Shown here in pieces: positions 12,993-20,203 of a stretch of DNA of 20,203 bases; position 1 is the stretch's first letter; each line of letters opens with the position of its first letter. The notes under the pieces were generated by a model that searched no databases, was not told where the DNA came from, and worked only from the letters and a program-made list of their open reading frames with translations. A program made the translations under genes and the position numbers. Origin of the DNA: an uncultured Lachnospiraceae bacterium (GTDB lineage Bacteria; Bacillota; Clostridia; Lachnospirales; Lachnospiraceae); assembly GCA_946538445.1 (NCBI GenBank), contig CAMNGO010000019.1, positions 1 through 20,203 of the forward strand, read 5' to 3'.

Positions 12993-15635
12993 TTATGCCA
13001 GCTGAGTTTTTGCGATATCAACTGCTTTTGCAAGGGCATCCGGGATGCCTGCTGCATTCTTACCGCCTGCCTGAGCCATGTTGGGACGACCGCCGCCGCC
13101 ACCGCCTACAAGACCTGCTGCTTCTTTGATGATCTTTCCTGCATGGGCTCCGGCTTTCACTGCATCATCTGTTGCTGTGACGATCAGATTAACCTTCTCC
13201 CCATTATCAGATGCCAGTACGACGATACCGCTTCCAATCTTTGCCTTCAGGTCATCACCTAAAGTACGAAGGGCATTCATATCCACATCCTTCACTGCAA
13301 CAGGAAGTACCTTAAAGGCTCCGGCTTCTACCACATCTTTCATGACATCGGCCACTTCACTCTTGGCAATCTGGTCTTTCAGCTTGCTGTTCTCGGAATG
13401 CAGGGCTTTCACTTCATCCAGCAGAGCCTGGATACGGTCAGCCAGTTTGGCCGGTTCTGATTTGGCTACTTTGGATGCTTCCATGAGAGTCTTTTCCACA
13501 TCTGCATAGTAGGAAAGAACATTCTCACCTGTGAGGGCTTCAATACGTCTTACACCTGCGGCGACACCCGTCTCGGAGATGATCTTGAAAGCCTTGATAT
13601 CTGCTGTATTCTTAACATGGGTTCCTCCGCAGAATTCGATGGAATATCCATTGCCCATATCTACGACACGAACCTCATCGCCGTATTTCTCACCGAACAG
13701 GGCAAGAGCTCCTGTCTTCTTGGCCTCTTCCATGGTCATGATCTTGGTGTCCACACTGTAGGCAGCAGCGATGGCTTCATTGACCAGTCTCTCCACCTGT
13801 GCGATCTCCTCCGCTGTCATAGCCTGGAAATGGGAGAAGTCAAAACGCAGACGGTCTTTATCATTGTAAGAACCTGCCTGTTCTACATGGGAACCGAGAA
13901 CCGTACGAAGTGCCTTCTGCAGAAGATGTGTGGCGCTGTGGTTCTTGGCAGTATCTCTTCTCTGGGAGGTGTTTACGGTAAGTTTTACCTGATCTCCCAC
14001 TTTGACCATACCTTTCGTCATCTTGCCGACATGACCGATCTTTCCGCCTTTTAATTTAATGACATCCTCTACTTCAAATTCACCGTTATCCCAGCTGATG
14101 ACACCTGTGTCAGCATGCTGTCCGCCGCTGGTGGCATAGAAAGGAGTAACATCAACTATGATGGTTCCGAATTCCCCGTCAGTGAGGGCTTCTGTAACCT
14201 CGCTGGAAGTGGTGAGTACACTTACTGCAGAGGACAGGGAAAGCTTATCATATCCATCAAACTCAGAAGTGATGGCCGGATCAATCTCATCATATACCGT
14301 AGCGTCAGCACCCATGTAATTTGTCACCTTGCGGGCAGCACGTGCTGTCTCACGCTGCTTCTCCATGGAAGCCTGGAAACCTTCTTCATCCACGGTATAT
14401 CCCTTTTCTTCCAGAATCTCTTTGGTCAGGTCAAGAGGGAATCCGTAAGTATCGTACAATTTGAATGCCTCATCACCGGAAAGTTCACTGAGACCTTCCT
14501 TCTTCAGGCTTTCCTCAAGGTCATTAAGGATTCCCAGGCCCTGGTCGATGGTTTTGTTGAATTTATTCTCCTCCTGAGTGAGGACATTAAAGATAAATTC
14601 CTTCTTCTCTTCCAGTTCGGGATAACCGTCTTTAGATCCTGAGATAACTGTCTTTGATAATTCGGCCAGGAAAGTACCTTCGATACCGATCTTACGTCCG
14701 TGACGGGCAGCCCTGCGGATGATACGGCGAAGAACATAGCCCCTTCCTTCGTTGCTGGGCATGATACCGTCGGAGATCATGAAAGTGGCAGAACGGATAT
14801 GGTCCGTAATGAGACGGATGGAGATGTCATCCTCCTCATTTTCTTTATATGTCTTATGGGCAAGCTGGCCTACTCTCTCTCTCAATTCACAGATTGTATC
14901 CACATCAAAGATGGAATCTACGTCCTGGACCACAACTGCCAGACGTTCCAGTCCCATACCGGTATCAATGTTTTTATTCTCCAGAAGAGTATAATTATTA
15001 TGGCCGTCATTATCGAACTGGGTAAATACGTTGTTCCATACTTCCATATAACGGTCACAGTCACATCCTACGGTACAGTCCGGTTTTCCGCAGCCGTATT
15101 TTTCACCGCGGTCATAATAAATCTCGGAACAAGGACCACAGGGGCCTGCACCATGCTCCCAGAAATTGTCTTCCTTTCCAAACTTGAAGATTCGTTCCGG
15201 AGCGATGCCGATGTCATCTCTCCAGATAGCAAATGCTTCATCATCCTCCAGATAGACAGAAGGATAGAGACGGTCTGCATCCAGTCCCACCACATCCGTG
15301 AGGAATTCCCAGGACCAGGCAATGGCCTCTTTCTTAAAATAATCACCGAAGGAGAAGTTTCCGAGCATCTCAAAAAAAGTACCGTGACGTGCGGTCTTTC
15401 CTACATTCTCGATATCACCGGTACGGATACACTTCTGACAGGTCGCAACTCTCTTGCGAGGCGGTATCTCCTGCCCGGTAAAATAAGGTTTCAGCGGTGC
15501 CATACCGGCGTTGATGAGCAGCAGACTCTTATCATTATGAGGCACCAGAGAGAAACTCTTCATCACAAGATGATCTTTGCTCTCAAAGAAATCCAGATAC
15601 ATTTTTCGAAGTTCATTTACTCCATACTTTTTCAA
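12993..15635 (-). CDS. alaS: Alanine--tRNA ligase
   Basis: AlaRS charges tRNA-Ala. The 880 residues match the full-length enzyme. Class II catalytic core: INAGMAPLKPYFTG (41-54), RVATCQKCIRTGDIENVGKT (62-81), GTFFEMLGNFSFGDYFK (85-101). A Cys-rich insert YGCGKPDCTVGCDCDRY is present in the catalytic half. Editing domain zinc ligands: HSATH at 566-570 and C669-x3-H673 (CGGTH). The C-terminal DHHA1 domain has a Gly run near 844-849. The start is TTG at 15635, with GGAGG 8 bases upstream; it reads MKKYGVNELRKM as family members do. A nearby ATG at 15640 is out of frame and opens only ATG-TTT-TGA, its stop overlapping the TTG. No T-box signature is seen upstream. Confidence 0.98.
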   Translation of the reverse strand: MKKYGVNELRKMYLDFFESKDHLVMKSFSLVPHNDKSLLLINAGMAPLKPYFTGQEIPPRKRVATCQKCIRTGDIENVGKTARHGTFFEMLGNFSFGDYFKKEAIAWSWEFLTDVVGLDADRLYPSVYLEDDEAFAIWRDDIGIAPERIFKFGKEDNFWEHGAGPCGPCSEIYYDRGEKYGCGKPDCTVGCDCDRYMEVWNNVFTQFDNDGHNNYTLLENKNIDTGMGLERLAVVVQDVDSIFDVDTICELRERVGQLAHKTYKENEEDDISIRLITDHIRSATFMISDGIMPSNEGRGYVLRRIIRRAARHGRKIGIEGTFLAELSKTVISGSKDGYPELEEKKEFIFNVLTQEENKFNKTIDQGLGILNDLEESLKKEGLSELSGDEAFKLYDTYGFPLDLTKEILEEKGYTVDEEGFQASMEKQRETARAARKVTNYMGADATVYDEIDPAITSEFDGYDKLSLSSAVSVLTTSSEVTEALTDGEFGTIIVDVTPFYATSGGQHADTGVISWDNGEFEVEDVIKLKGGKIGHVGKMTKGMVKVGDQVKLTVNTSQRRDTAKNHSATHLLQKALRTVLGSHVEQAGSYNDKDRLRFDFSHFQAMTAEEIAQVERLVNEAIAAAYSVDTKIMTMEEAKKTGALALFGEKYGDEVRVVDMGNGYSIEFCGGTHVKNTADIKAFKIISETGVAAGVRRIEALTGENVLSYYADVEKTLMEASKVAKSEPAKLADRIQALLDEVKALHSENSKLKDQIAKSEVADVMKDVVEAGAFKVLPVAVKDVDMNALRTLGDDLKAKIGSGIVVLASDNGEKVNLIVTATDDAVKAGAHAGKIIKEAAGLVGGGGGGRPNMAQAGGKNAAGIPDALAKAVDIAKTQLA

Positions 15636-15708
15636 AACATAATCCTCCTATACCCACAAAGAATGCTGAAGAAACAAACGCTTCCCCAGCACCCTCTCAT
15701 GATCACTT

Positions 15709-15714
15709 ATTATA
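15709..15714 (-). promoter_or_regulatory. Possible -10 box for alaS
   Basis: TATAAT on the minus strand (15714-15709), about 75 bases before the alaS start. The -35 region is poor: TTGGAA sits at only 14 bases spacing. alaS may use this or read-through from the small upstream gene. Confidence 0.4.
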
Positions 15715-15739
15715 AAACGGTTTCCAGGTTCCAATCCCT

Positions 15740-15877
15740 TTATATCTCTTTATTCTCTTTCTTCTCCATATCTTTATCATGGAGTTTTTTCCCGCAGAGT
15801 ATTCCAAGACCTGCAACGATCACAAAAAATATTAAAGAGATAAGATATTTTACAAAAGCACCCAAAACAGCTGCCAT
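15740..15877 (-). CDS. 45-residue single-span membrane protein, unknown function
   Basis: A 45-residue ORF starting at ATG 15877 with AAGGAGG 7 bases upstream, one of the best ribosome binding sites in the window, and stopping with TAA at 15740. The protein has one hydrophobic span at about residues 4-28 (AAVLGAFVKYLISLIFF, then VIVAGLGILCG), including an AGLG small-residue motif and one Cys, followed by a charged tail rich in Lys, Asp and Glu (about 30-45). A type of N-out single-pass anchor with cytoplasmic tail is likely from the positive residues after the span. It sits between hisI and alaS with its own promoter (15915-15944). I do not recognise a named family. It is a credible gene because promoter, RBS and hydropathy agree. 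Confidence 0.8.
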   Translation of the reverse strand: MAAVLGAFVKYLISLIFFVIVAGLGILCGKKLHDKDMEKKENKEI

Positions 15878-15914
15878 AATGGAACCTCCTTCCATGTCAT
15901 AAACATTTCAATAA

Positions 15915-15944
15915 ATTATATCACAGCCTGAGAACAGATGTAAA
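15915..15944 (-). promoter_or_regulatory. Promoter of the small membrane protein gene
   Basis: On the minus strand, -35 TTTACA (15944-15939), 18-base spacer, -10 TATAAT (15920-15915) preceded by TGA, giving an extended -10 (TGnTATAAT). It lies just after the hisI stop. Predicted start near 15908, about 30 bases before the ATG. Confidence 0.75.
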
Positions 15945-15957
15945 TAAATTTTTATCA

Positions 15958-16332
15958 TTATTCTTTCCGGATGAGATCCCGGTAGAAGCAACTGTAATGT
16001 CCGGTATGGCAGGCAGCACCTACCTGCTCTACCCGGGCCAGGATGGTATCCAGATCACAATCTATGGACAGGGATCTTACATACTGATAATGACCGGAGG
16101 TGTCACCTTTACACCAGAGTTCCTGCCGGCTGCGGCTGTAATAAGTCATCTTACCTGTTTCCAGAGTCTTCCGGTAGGCTTCTTTTGTCATGTAGGCAAG
16201 CATGAGTACCTGTCCCGTCTCATCATCCTGAGTGATAACGGGAATCATACCGTCACTGTTCAGTTTAAAATCGTCAAAATCCAGTGAGACCGTTTCTTCA
16301 TTCCGGATTTGTGAAAATAGTTTTCTTTCCAT
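15958..16332 (-). CDS. hisI: Phosphoribosyl-AMP cyclohydrolase
   Basis: HisI opens the adenine ring of PR-AMP, the third step of histidine synthesis. Only the cyclohydrolase domain is present (124 residues); no HisE (PR-ATP pyrophosphohydrolase) domain is fused, so hisE must be elsewhere. Motifs: LMLAYMTKEAYRKTLETGK, WCKGDTSGHYQYV, the metal-binding DCDLD, and CHTGHYSCFYR with the zinc-ligand Cys residues. Two ATG codons are adjacent (16335 and 16332); the second has the better distance (6 bases) from AAAGGAG, so it is used here. The start is 15 bases after the hisD stop. It is the last recognised gene of the hisZGDI transcript. Confidence 0.95.
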   Translation of the reverse strand: MERKLFSQIRNEETVSLDFDDFKLNSDGMIPVITQDDETGQVLMLAYMTKEAYRKTLETGKMTYYSRSRQELWCKGDTSGHYQYVRSLSIDCDLDTILARVEQVGAACHTGHYSCFYRDLIRKE

Positions 16333-16347
16333 CATGAACTCCTTTAT

Positions 16348-17640
16348 CTAATCCTCAAACCTTACACGGATGGAGTTGGCATGGGCAGTCAGGCCTTCTG
16401 CCTCCGCGAAGGTCTCAATGTCTTTATGGACGGACTGCAGTGCCTCCCTGGAGTAATAGATAATACTGGATTTCTTCACAAAATCATCCACGGATAATGC
16501 CGAGAAGAACTTAGCGGTTCCATTGGTGGGCAGTACGTGGTTTGGCCCTGCAAAATAATCCCCCAGAGGTTCTGAACTGTACTCTCCCAGGAAGATGGCT
16601 CCTGCGTTCCGGATTTTGGTCATCACTTCAAAAGGATTGCTTGTGACGATCTCCAGGTGTTCCGATGCGATACTGTTGGTGATTTCTATGGCTTGCTCCA
16701 TGTTCTCGGCAATCAGCAGGTATCCAAACTGATCCAGAGATTTTCTGATGATATCTGCCCTTGACAGATAGGAAAGATACCCTTCAATCTCTTTTTCAAC
16801 CTCATCTGCCAACGTCTTGCTGGTTGTTACAAGAATGGCACTGGCAAGTTCATCATGTTCCGCCTGGGATAACAGGTCGGCAGCCACATAATGGGCATTG
16901 GCTGTCTCATCCGCCAGGACCAGAACTTCACTGGGACCTGCGATGGAATCGATGCTGACATGTCCGTACACTGCTTTCTTGGCAAGGGCAACATAGATAT
17001 TGCCCGGTCCTACGATTTTATCCACCTTGGCAATGGATTCGGTACCGAAGGCCAGGGCTGCAACTGCCTGGGCTCCTCCCACTTTGTAGATATGGGTGGC
17101 ACCTGCCTCACTGGCGGCAACCAGGGTAGCCGGGGTAATCTCTCCCTTTTTATCCGGGGGAGTAACCATCACGATCCTCTCTACACCGGCAACTTTCGCC
17201 GGTACGATATTCATCAGAACGGAGGATGGATATGCTGCCTTTCCACCCGGTACATAAACTCCCACAGAAGCGAGAGGCATCACTTTCTGGCCCAGGATCG
17301 TTCCGTTGGGCTGTGAGTCAAACCAGCTGTTCTGACGCTGTTTCTCATGGAATTGTCTTATATTGCAAAGGGACTTGCGGATCACATCGATCAGGGACTG
17401 ATCCACCTTGTTATAAGCCTCCTGGATCTCTTCCCGGGTCACCTGAATGGTATCAGGTGTCAGAATACAGCCGTCAAAACGGGCTGTGTATTCAAAGAGT
17501 GCTTCGTCTCCTTTTGACTTGACATTGTCAAGGATGGCCTGCACCCTCTCAGCATACTGGTCATAATGGCCGGGGCTTCTCTTCAGAAGATCATCCAGTA
17601 TATTTTTTGTTGTTTCTTTATCTACAATCTGTTTTCTCAT
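16348..17640 (-). CDS. hisD: Histidinol dehydrogenase
   Basis: HisD oxidises histidinol to histidine in two NAD-dependent steps, the end of the pathway. The 430 residues match the family. Visible functional residues, by analogy with E. coli HisD: zinc ligands Q259 and H262 (SQAEHD), D361 (PLGDYFAGPNHVLPT) and H420 (GLTAHANSIRVRF); catalytic E327-H328 (ASEHLE). PGGKAAYPS (131-139) and VGPGNIYVALAKK (210-222) are also conserved. The ATG at 17640 has TAGGAG 7 bases upstream. The frame extends ten codons further to 17670, but that would overlap the hisG end and lacks a good binding site. It is 13 bases after hisG. Confidence 0.97.
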   Translation of the reverse strand: MRKQIVDKETTKNILDDLLKRSPGHYDQYAERVQAILDNVKSKGDEALFEYTARFDGCILTPDTIQVTREEIQEAYNKVDQSLIDVIRKSLCNIRQFHEKQRQNSWFDSQPNGTILGQKVMPLASVGVYVPGGKAAYPSSVLMNIVPAKVAGVERIVMVTPPDKKGEITPATLVAASEAGATHIYKVGGAQAVAALAFGTESIAKVDKIVGPGNIYVALAKKAVYGHVSIDSIAGPSEVLVLADETANAHYVAADLLSQAEHDELASAILVTTSKTLADEVEKEIEGYLSYLSRADIIRKSLDQFGYLLIAENMEQAIEITNSIASEHLEIVTSNPFEVMTKIRNAGAIFLGEYSSEPLGDYFAGPNHVLPTNGTAKFFSALSVDDFVKKSSIIYYSREALQSVHKDIETFAEAEGLTAHANSIRVRFED

Positions 17641-17653
17641 CGTGAAACTCCTA

Positions 17654-18304
17654 TCATGCCTGTTTTTCATCCCTCAGTCTTCTGAGATCATATAGTAAGC
17701 TCCGGATCCTCTCCTGCTCCATCTTAAGACTCACAGGATTGACCACAACCCTGGCGGAAAGATCACACACTTCTTCCAGGACTTCCAGACCGTTGGCCCT
17801 CAAAGTTGACCCGGTCTCCACGATATCAACGATCACTTCAGACAGCCCCACGATAGGAGCCAGTTCCACGGAACCGTTCAGCTTTATGATCTCCACGGTC
17901 TGCAATTTTTTATTATAAAAATAGTCTTTGGCAATGTTGGGATATTTACTGGCCACACGGATCAGTTCTCCATGCTGCAGCTTCTCTTTGGCAGAAGACG
18001 GGCCACAGACACACATACGGCATCTGCCGAAACCCAGATCCAGCATCTCATGAAGATTTCTGCCTTCCTCCAGGATGGTATCCTCCCCCACCACGCCGAT
18101 ATCTGCCGCTCCATATTCCACATAGGTGGGAACATCGGAGGCCTTGGAAAGGAAAAACTTCAGCTTCAGATCTTCATTGACAAAGATCAGCTTCCGGGTC
18201 TCTGTATCTTTCATGGCTTCACAGGTGATACCCAGTTCTTCAAACATGGCCATGGTTGTCTTTGCCAGTCTTCCTTTCGCCAGGGCAAAAGTTAAATATC
18301 TCAT
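17654..18304 (-). CDS. hisG: ATP phosphoribosyltransferase, short form
   Basis: HisG joins ATP and PRPP, the first committed step of histidine synthesis. At 216 residues it is the short form, which lacks the C-terminal regulatory domain and needs HisZ as partner; hisZ is the gene immediately upstream. The start is MRYLTFALAKGRL, family-like, and the PRPP-binding motif DIVETGSTLRANGL is at 160-173. The ATG at 18304 has GGGAG 7 bases upstream, and only one base separates it from the hisZ stop, so the two are probably translationally coupled. The frame is open upstream to 18367, but the extra residues overlap hisZ and are not conserved. Confidence 0.97.
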   Translation of the reverse strand: MRYLTFALAKGRLAKTTMAMFEELGITCEAMKDTETRKLIFVNEDLKLKFFLSKASDVPTYVEYGAADIGVVGEDTILEEGRNLHEMLDLGFGRCRMCVCGPSSAKEKLQHGELIRVASKYPNIAKDYFYNKKLQTVEIIKLNGSVELAPIVGLSEVIVDIVETGSTLRANGLEVLEEVCDLSARVVVNPVSLKMEQERIRSLLYDLRRLRDEKQA

Positions 18305-18305
18305 A

Positions 18306-19571
18306 TCAGTTCTCCCTTCTGAACTCGTTGAGCCCTTGCTTCTTAATGACTTTTGCATGATCGTCATAGATTACGATCTCTCCCTTTTCCAGATGATAGA
18401 TGATCTGTGCTCCCTGGGAAATTGCAAAGGCTACATAATCCAGGATATTTTCTCCGGATGCCATGGACATCCATTCCGTCTTCTGCCCGCTTTTGCGGAA
18501 ATCGGTGATGAGACGGATGGCATCTTCCTGATCTCCATCTGTGGAAACCAGAACAGAGTAGTCATAGCTCTTAAGGGAAATATGAATATTCTGGCGGCTT
18601 AAAGCAGATAACAGATCATCGGTCAGGATGGTAAAGCCGCAGGCCGGAGCATTTTTTCCGAACTGATTCAGCAGATTATCGTATCTTCCTCCTTTTCCGA
18701 TGGCATCACCGGTTCCATAAGTATAGCCACTGAAGATAATGCCTGTGTAATAGTCAAAATGATTCACCATACCCAGATCAAAACTGATATATTTCTCATA
18801 TCCGTACTGGCAGATGACCTCATAGACTTCTTCCAGTCGTTTTATGGCATTCAGACACCTTTCATCACCGGTAAGTTCCCTGGCATGGGCAAGCATGGAG
18901 ACATCGCCATACAAGTCATCGTATTCCAGAAGTATCTCCCGATAACCGTCCGCTATCTCAAGGTCTTCCAGAAACATCTCCAGACCCAGGGAATTCTTGT
19001 TCTCAATGTATTCATGAATCTGTGCTTTGATCTCATCCTCAAGATCCAGACCATCCATGATGCCTTTATAGAATTCTGCCTGTCCGATCTCCACCTGGAA
19101 ATCTTTCAGTCCGGCAGCCAGGAAACAGTCGATCATCATGACGATACACTCGGCATCCCCTTGGGGTGAATCGTCATTGATCAGCTCTGCCCCAAGCTCT
19201 GTCCTCTCGGAGAGCCTCCCATGGTAGCTCAGATTATTGCGGTAAGTATTCCCTGTATAACACAGGCGGATGGGATACCGGCAGTCAAAATAATATTTGG
19301 CAACACTCCTGGCGATGGAGGGCGTCATATCAGGCCGCAAAACCAGAGTATTGTTATTCCGGTCAAAGAATTTGTACATCTCCCTTGAACTTACCGTTCC
19401 GGTATCACTGTTAAATATATCAAAAAATTCAAAGGCAGGTGTCTCGATATCCTGATAACCGTACAAGGCCATCACGTGCTTCAGTTCTTCCAGGACTGCT
19501 TGTTTTCTCTTGCATTCCCTGCCGTAATTATCTCTCACACCTTCCGGTGTGTGCAGCAGTTTTTTCTTCAT
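18306..19571 (-). CDS. hisZ: ATP phosphoribosyltransferase regulatory subunit
   Basis: HisZ is a catalytically inactive histidyl-tRNA synthetase-like protein that forms a hetero-octamer with short HisG and confers histidine feedback control. From the ATG at 19571 it has 421 residues. Class II synthetase-like features: LLHTPEGVRDNYG at the start, LVLRPDMTPSIARSVAKYY (motif 2 region), GRLSERTELGAELI, and YYTGIIFSGYTYGTGDAIGKGGRYDNLL. It lacks an obvious HisRS C-terminal anticodon-binding domain in the usual form, and its place next to short hisG decides for HisZ over HisS. A GTG at 19613 is in frame but lacks a ribosome binding site and lies about 15 bases after the predicted transcript start. 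The binding site for the ATG is weak (AAGGGA, 11 bases). Confidence 0.94.
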   Translation of the reverse strand: MKKKLLHTPEGVRDNYGRECKRKQAVLEELKHVMALYGYQDIETPAFEFFDIFNSDTGTVSSREMYKFFDRNNNTLVLRPDMTPSIARSVAKYYFDCRYPIRLCYTGNTYRNNLSYHGRLSERTELGAELINDDSPQGDAECIVMMIDCFLAAGLKDFQVEIGQAEFYKGIMDGLDLEDEIKAQIHEYIENKNSLGLEMFLEDLEIADGYREILLEYDDLYGDVSMLAHARELTGDERCLNAIKRLEEVYEVICQYGYEKYISFDLGMVNHFDYYTGIIFSGYTYGTGDAIGKGGRYDNLLNQFGKNAPACGFTILTDDLLSALSRQNIHISLKSYDYSVLVSTDGDQEDAIRLITDFRKSGQKTEWMSMASGENILDYVAFAISQGAQIIYHLEKGEIVIYDDHAKVIKKQGLNEFRREN

Positions 19572-19634
19572 CGTTTTCTTCGTCCCTTCATAGGTACTTT
19601 CGTATAGTATCACGCTAAAGTGCTAATACATGAA

Positions 19635-19663
19635 ATTATACGTTTTCTTTCTTTTTATGTCAA
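19635..19663 (-). promoter_or_regulatory. Consensus sigma-A promoter of hisZGDI
   Basis: On the minus strand, -35 TTGACA (19663-19658), 17-base spacer, -10 TATAAT (19640-19635): exact consensus in both boxes. Predicted start near 19628. The 57-base leader holds a small hairpin (ACTTT/AAAGT and CGT/ACG, 19596-19621) and no T-box features. Confidence 0.92.
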
Positions 19664-19669
19664 TAACAA

Positions 19670-19704
19670 GAAAAAAAGAGAAGACCATCGCGGTCACGAT
19701 GGTC
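19670..19704 (-). terminator. Intrinsic terminator of the PH-domain-like gene
   Basis: GACCATCG (19683-19690) pairs with CGATGGTC (19697-19704) around a 6-base loop; on the minus strand it is followed by TTCTCTTTTTTTC. It starts 13 bases after the stop of the gene at 19718 and ends just before the his promoter, insulating the two units. Confidence 0.9.
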
Positions 19705-19717
19705 ATTCATAGTTTTT

Positions 19718-20203
19718 TCACCGATTATCCTCTTCAGACTCCATATCAGTGTCTGCTTCCGCTTCTGCATGCATCTCACCATAAGCATCTCCCTCGATGG
19801 GATCGTAGTGACCGGATGCACCATACATATCCTTGCCGTCAATGCCCTTGGCCTTTCTCTCCTCCTCGATGAGCTCACTGAGCATTCTCTTCACCTTTAT
19901 CGGATGAGATACATTTTCCAGAAGAATGACAGGGTTGGAACGATCCTTTGTATTCAGTTCAATGGTGCCGGTCCCGAATAATCGCTGGGCAAGGCTCCTT
20001 GTCACTGATATGTCAAGCACACGATACAGCAGACATTCATCTTCCCTGGAGGACAGGAATCCTTTATTCGTGTACAATCTGCCGTTCTCCACCGAATATC
20101 TGGTAAAGCTGAAGGGAAACCACAGATGATGTTTTCGGTCGGACCACATGCATTTTTCTTTCTTCTCTGATCCGTATGTCATATTATTATTCTTTTTGCT
20201 CAT
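19718..20203 (-). CDS. PH-domain-like (YdbS/DUF304-type) protein with acidic tail
   Basis: 161 residues, from an ATG that is the last three bases of the window; the start may be complete, but its binding site is outside the window. The middle part (about 20-115), with FSFTRYSVENGRLYTNKG, LLYRVLDISVTRSLAQRLFG and LLENVSHPIKVKRMLSEL, has the pattern of bacterial PH-like domains (DUF304/YdbS type). No membrane span is seen, so the protein is probably cytoplasmic. The C-terminus (about 120-161) is low-complexity and acidic, ending EEDNR. Function is not known. The downstream terminator and the separate his promoter show it is not part of the his operon. The fold call rests on pattern recognition only. 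Confidence 0.75.
   Translation of the reverse strand: MSKKNNNMTYGSEKKEKCMWSDRKHHLWFPFSFTRYSVENGRLYTNKGFLSSREDECLLYRVLDISVTRSLAQRLFGTGTIELNTKDRSNPVILLENVSHPIKVKRMLSELIEEERKAKGIDGKDMYGASGHYDPIEGDAYGEMHAEAEADTDMESEEDNR

Noticed and set aside
15636..15739. Possible T-box leader of alaS
   Set aside because: No AGGGTGGNACCGCG-like T-box sequence and no terminator/antiterminator pair; the interval is too short.
19572..19613. GTG start giving a 435-residue HisZ
   Set aside because: It falls about 15 bases after the predicted transcript start with no ribosome binding site; the ATG at 19571 fits the family start.

Overview
The window looks like a chromosomal core region of a low-to-mid GC Firmicute, most likely a Lachnospiraceae-type clostridium. 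The grounds are the rimP-nusA-ylxR-ylxQ-infB operon order, short-form HisG with HisZ, strong AAGGAGG-type ribosome binding sites, near-consensus sigma-A promoters, and an IF2 with a very long Arg/Gly/Asn-rich N-terminal extension. No phage, transposon, CRISPR array, rRNA or tRNA was recognised. Genus placement is inference.

Layout, left to right. (1) 1-4745, minus strand: the rimP-nusA-ylxR(rnpM)-ylxQ-infB operon, with infB running off the left edge. It is read from a TTGATA-17-TATATT promoter. The short leader carries a strong hairpin with a broken U-tract, a good candidate for NusA-dependent attenuation. (2) 4800-9790, minus strand: rpsU, then phoH-ybeY-flavoprotein-flavoprotein-UPF0291. 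An intrinsic terminator lies between rpsU and phoH, just ahead of the phoH ribosome binding site. (3) 9832-12933, the only plus-strand block: trkA-trkH potassium uptake, divergent from rpsU and closed by a long two-helix terminator. (4) 12947-15944, minus strand: alaS with a TTG start, preceded by a 45-residue single-span membrane protein gene with its own promoter. (5) 15958-19663, minus strand: hisZ-hisG-hisD-hisI behind a perfect-consensus promoter. (6) 19670-20203, minus strand: a PH-domain-like protein ending in an acidic tail, with its own terminator.

Functionally, blocks 1 and 2 are mostly RNA and translation machinery: 30S maturation (RimP, YbeY), transcription elongation and termination (NusA), RNA-binding proteins (YlxR/RnpM, YlxQ), initiation (IF2), S21 and the PhoH ATPase. 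Two FAD-dependent oxidoreductases are embedded in them. The his genes give steps 1-3 and the last two steps of histidine synthesis only in part; hisE, hisA, hisF, hisH, hisB and hisC are not here.

The most unusual feature is in block 1. IF2 carries a long basic RGG-like tandem-repeat region, built on a 75-bp in-frame unit, and NusA of the same operon carries an 80-residue Asp/Tyr-rich acidic repeat tail, built on a 36-bp unit. These are oppositely charged disordered tails on a transcription factor and a translation initiation factor encoded together. No wholly new gene system was found, and the other findings are mainly regulatory or small-gene observations.
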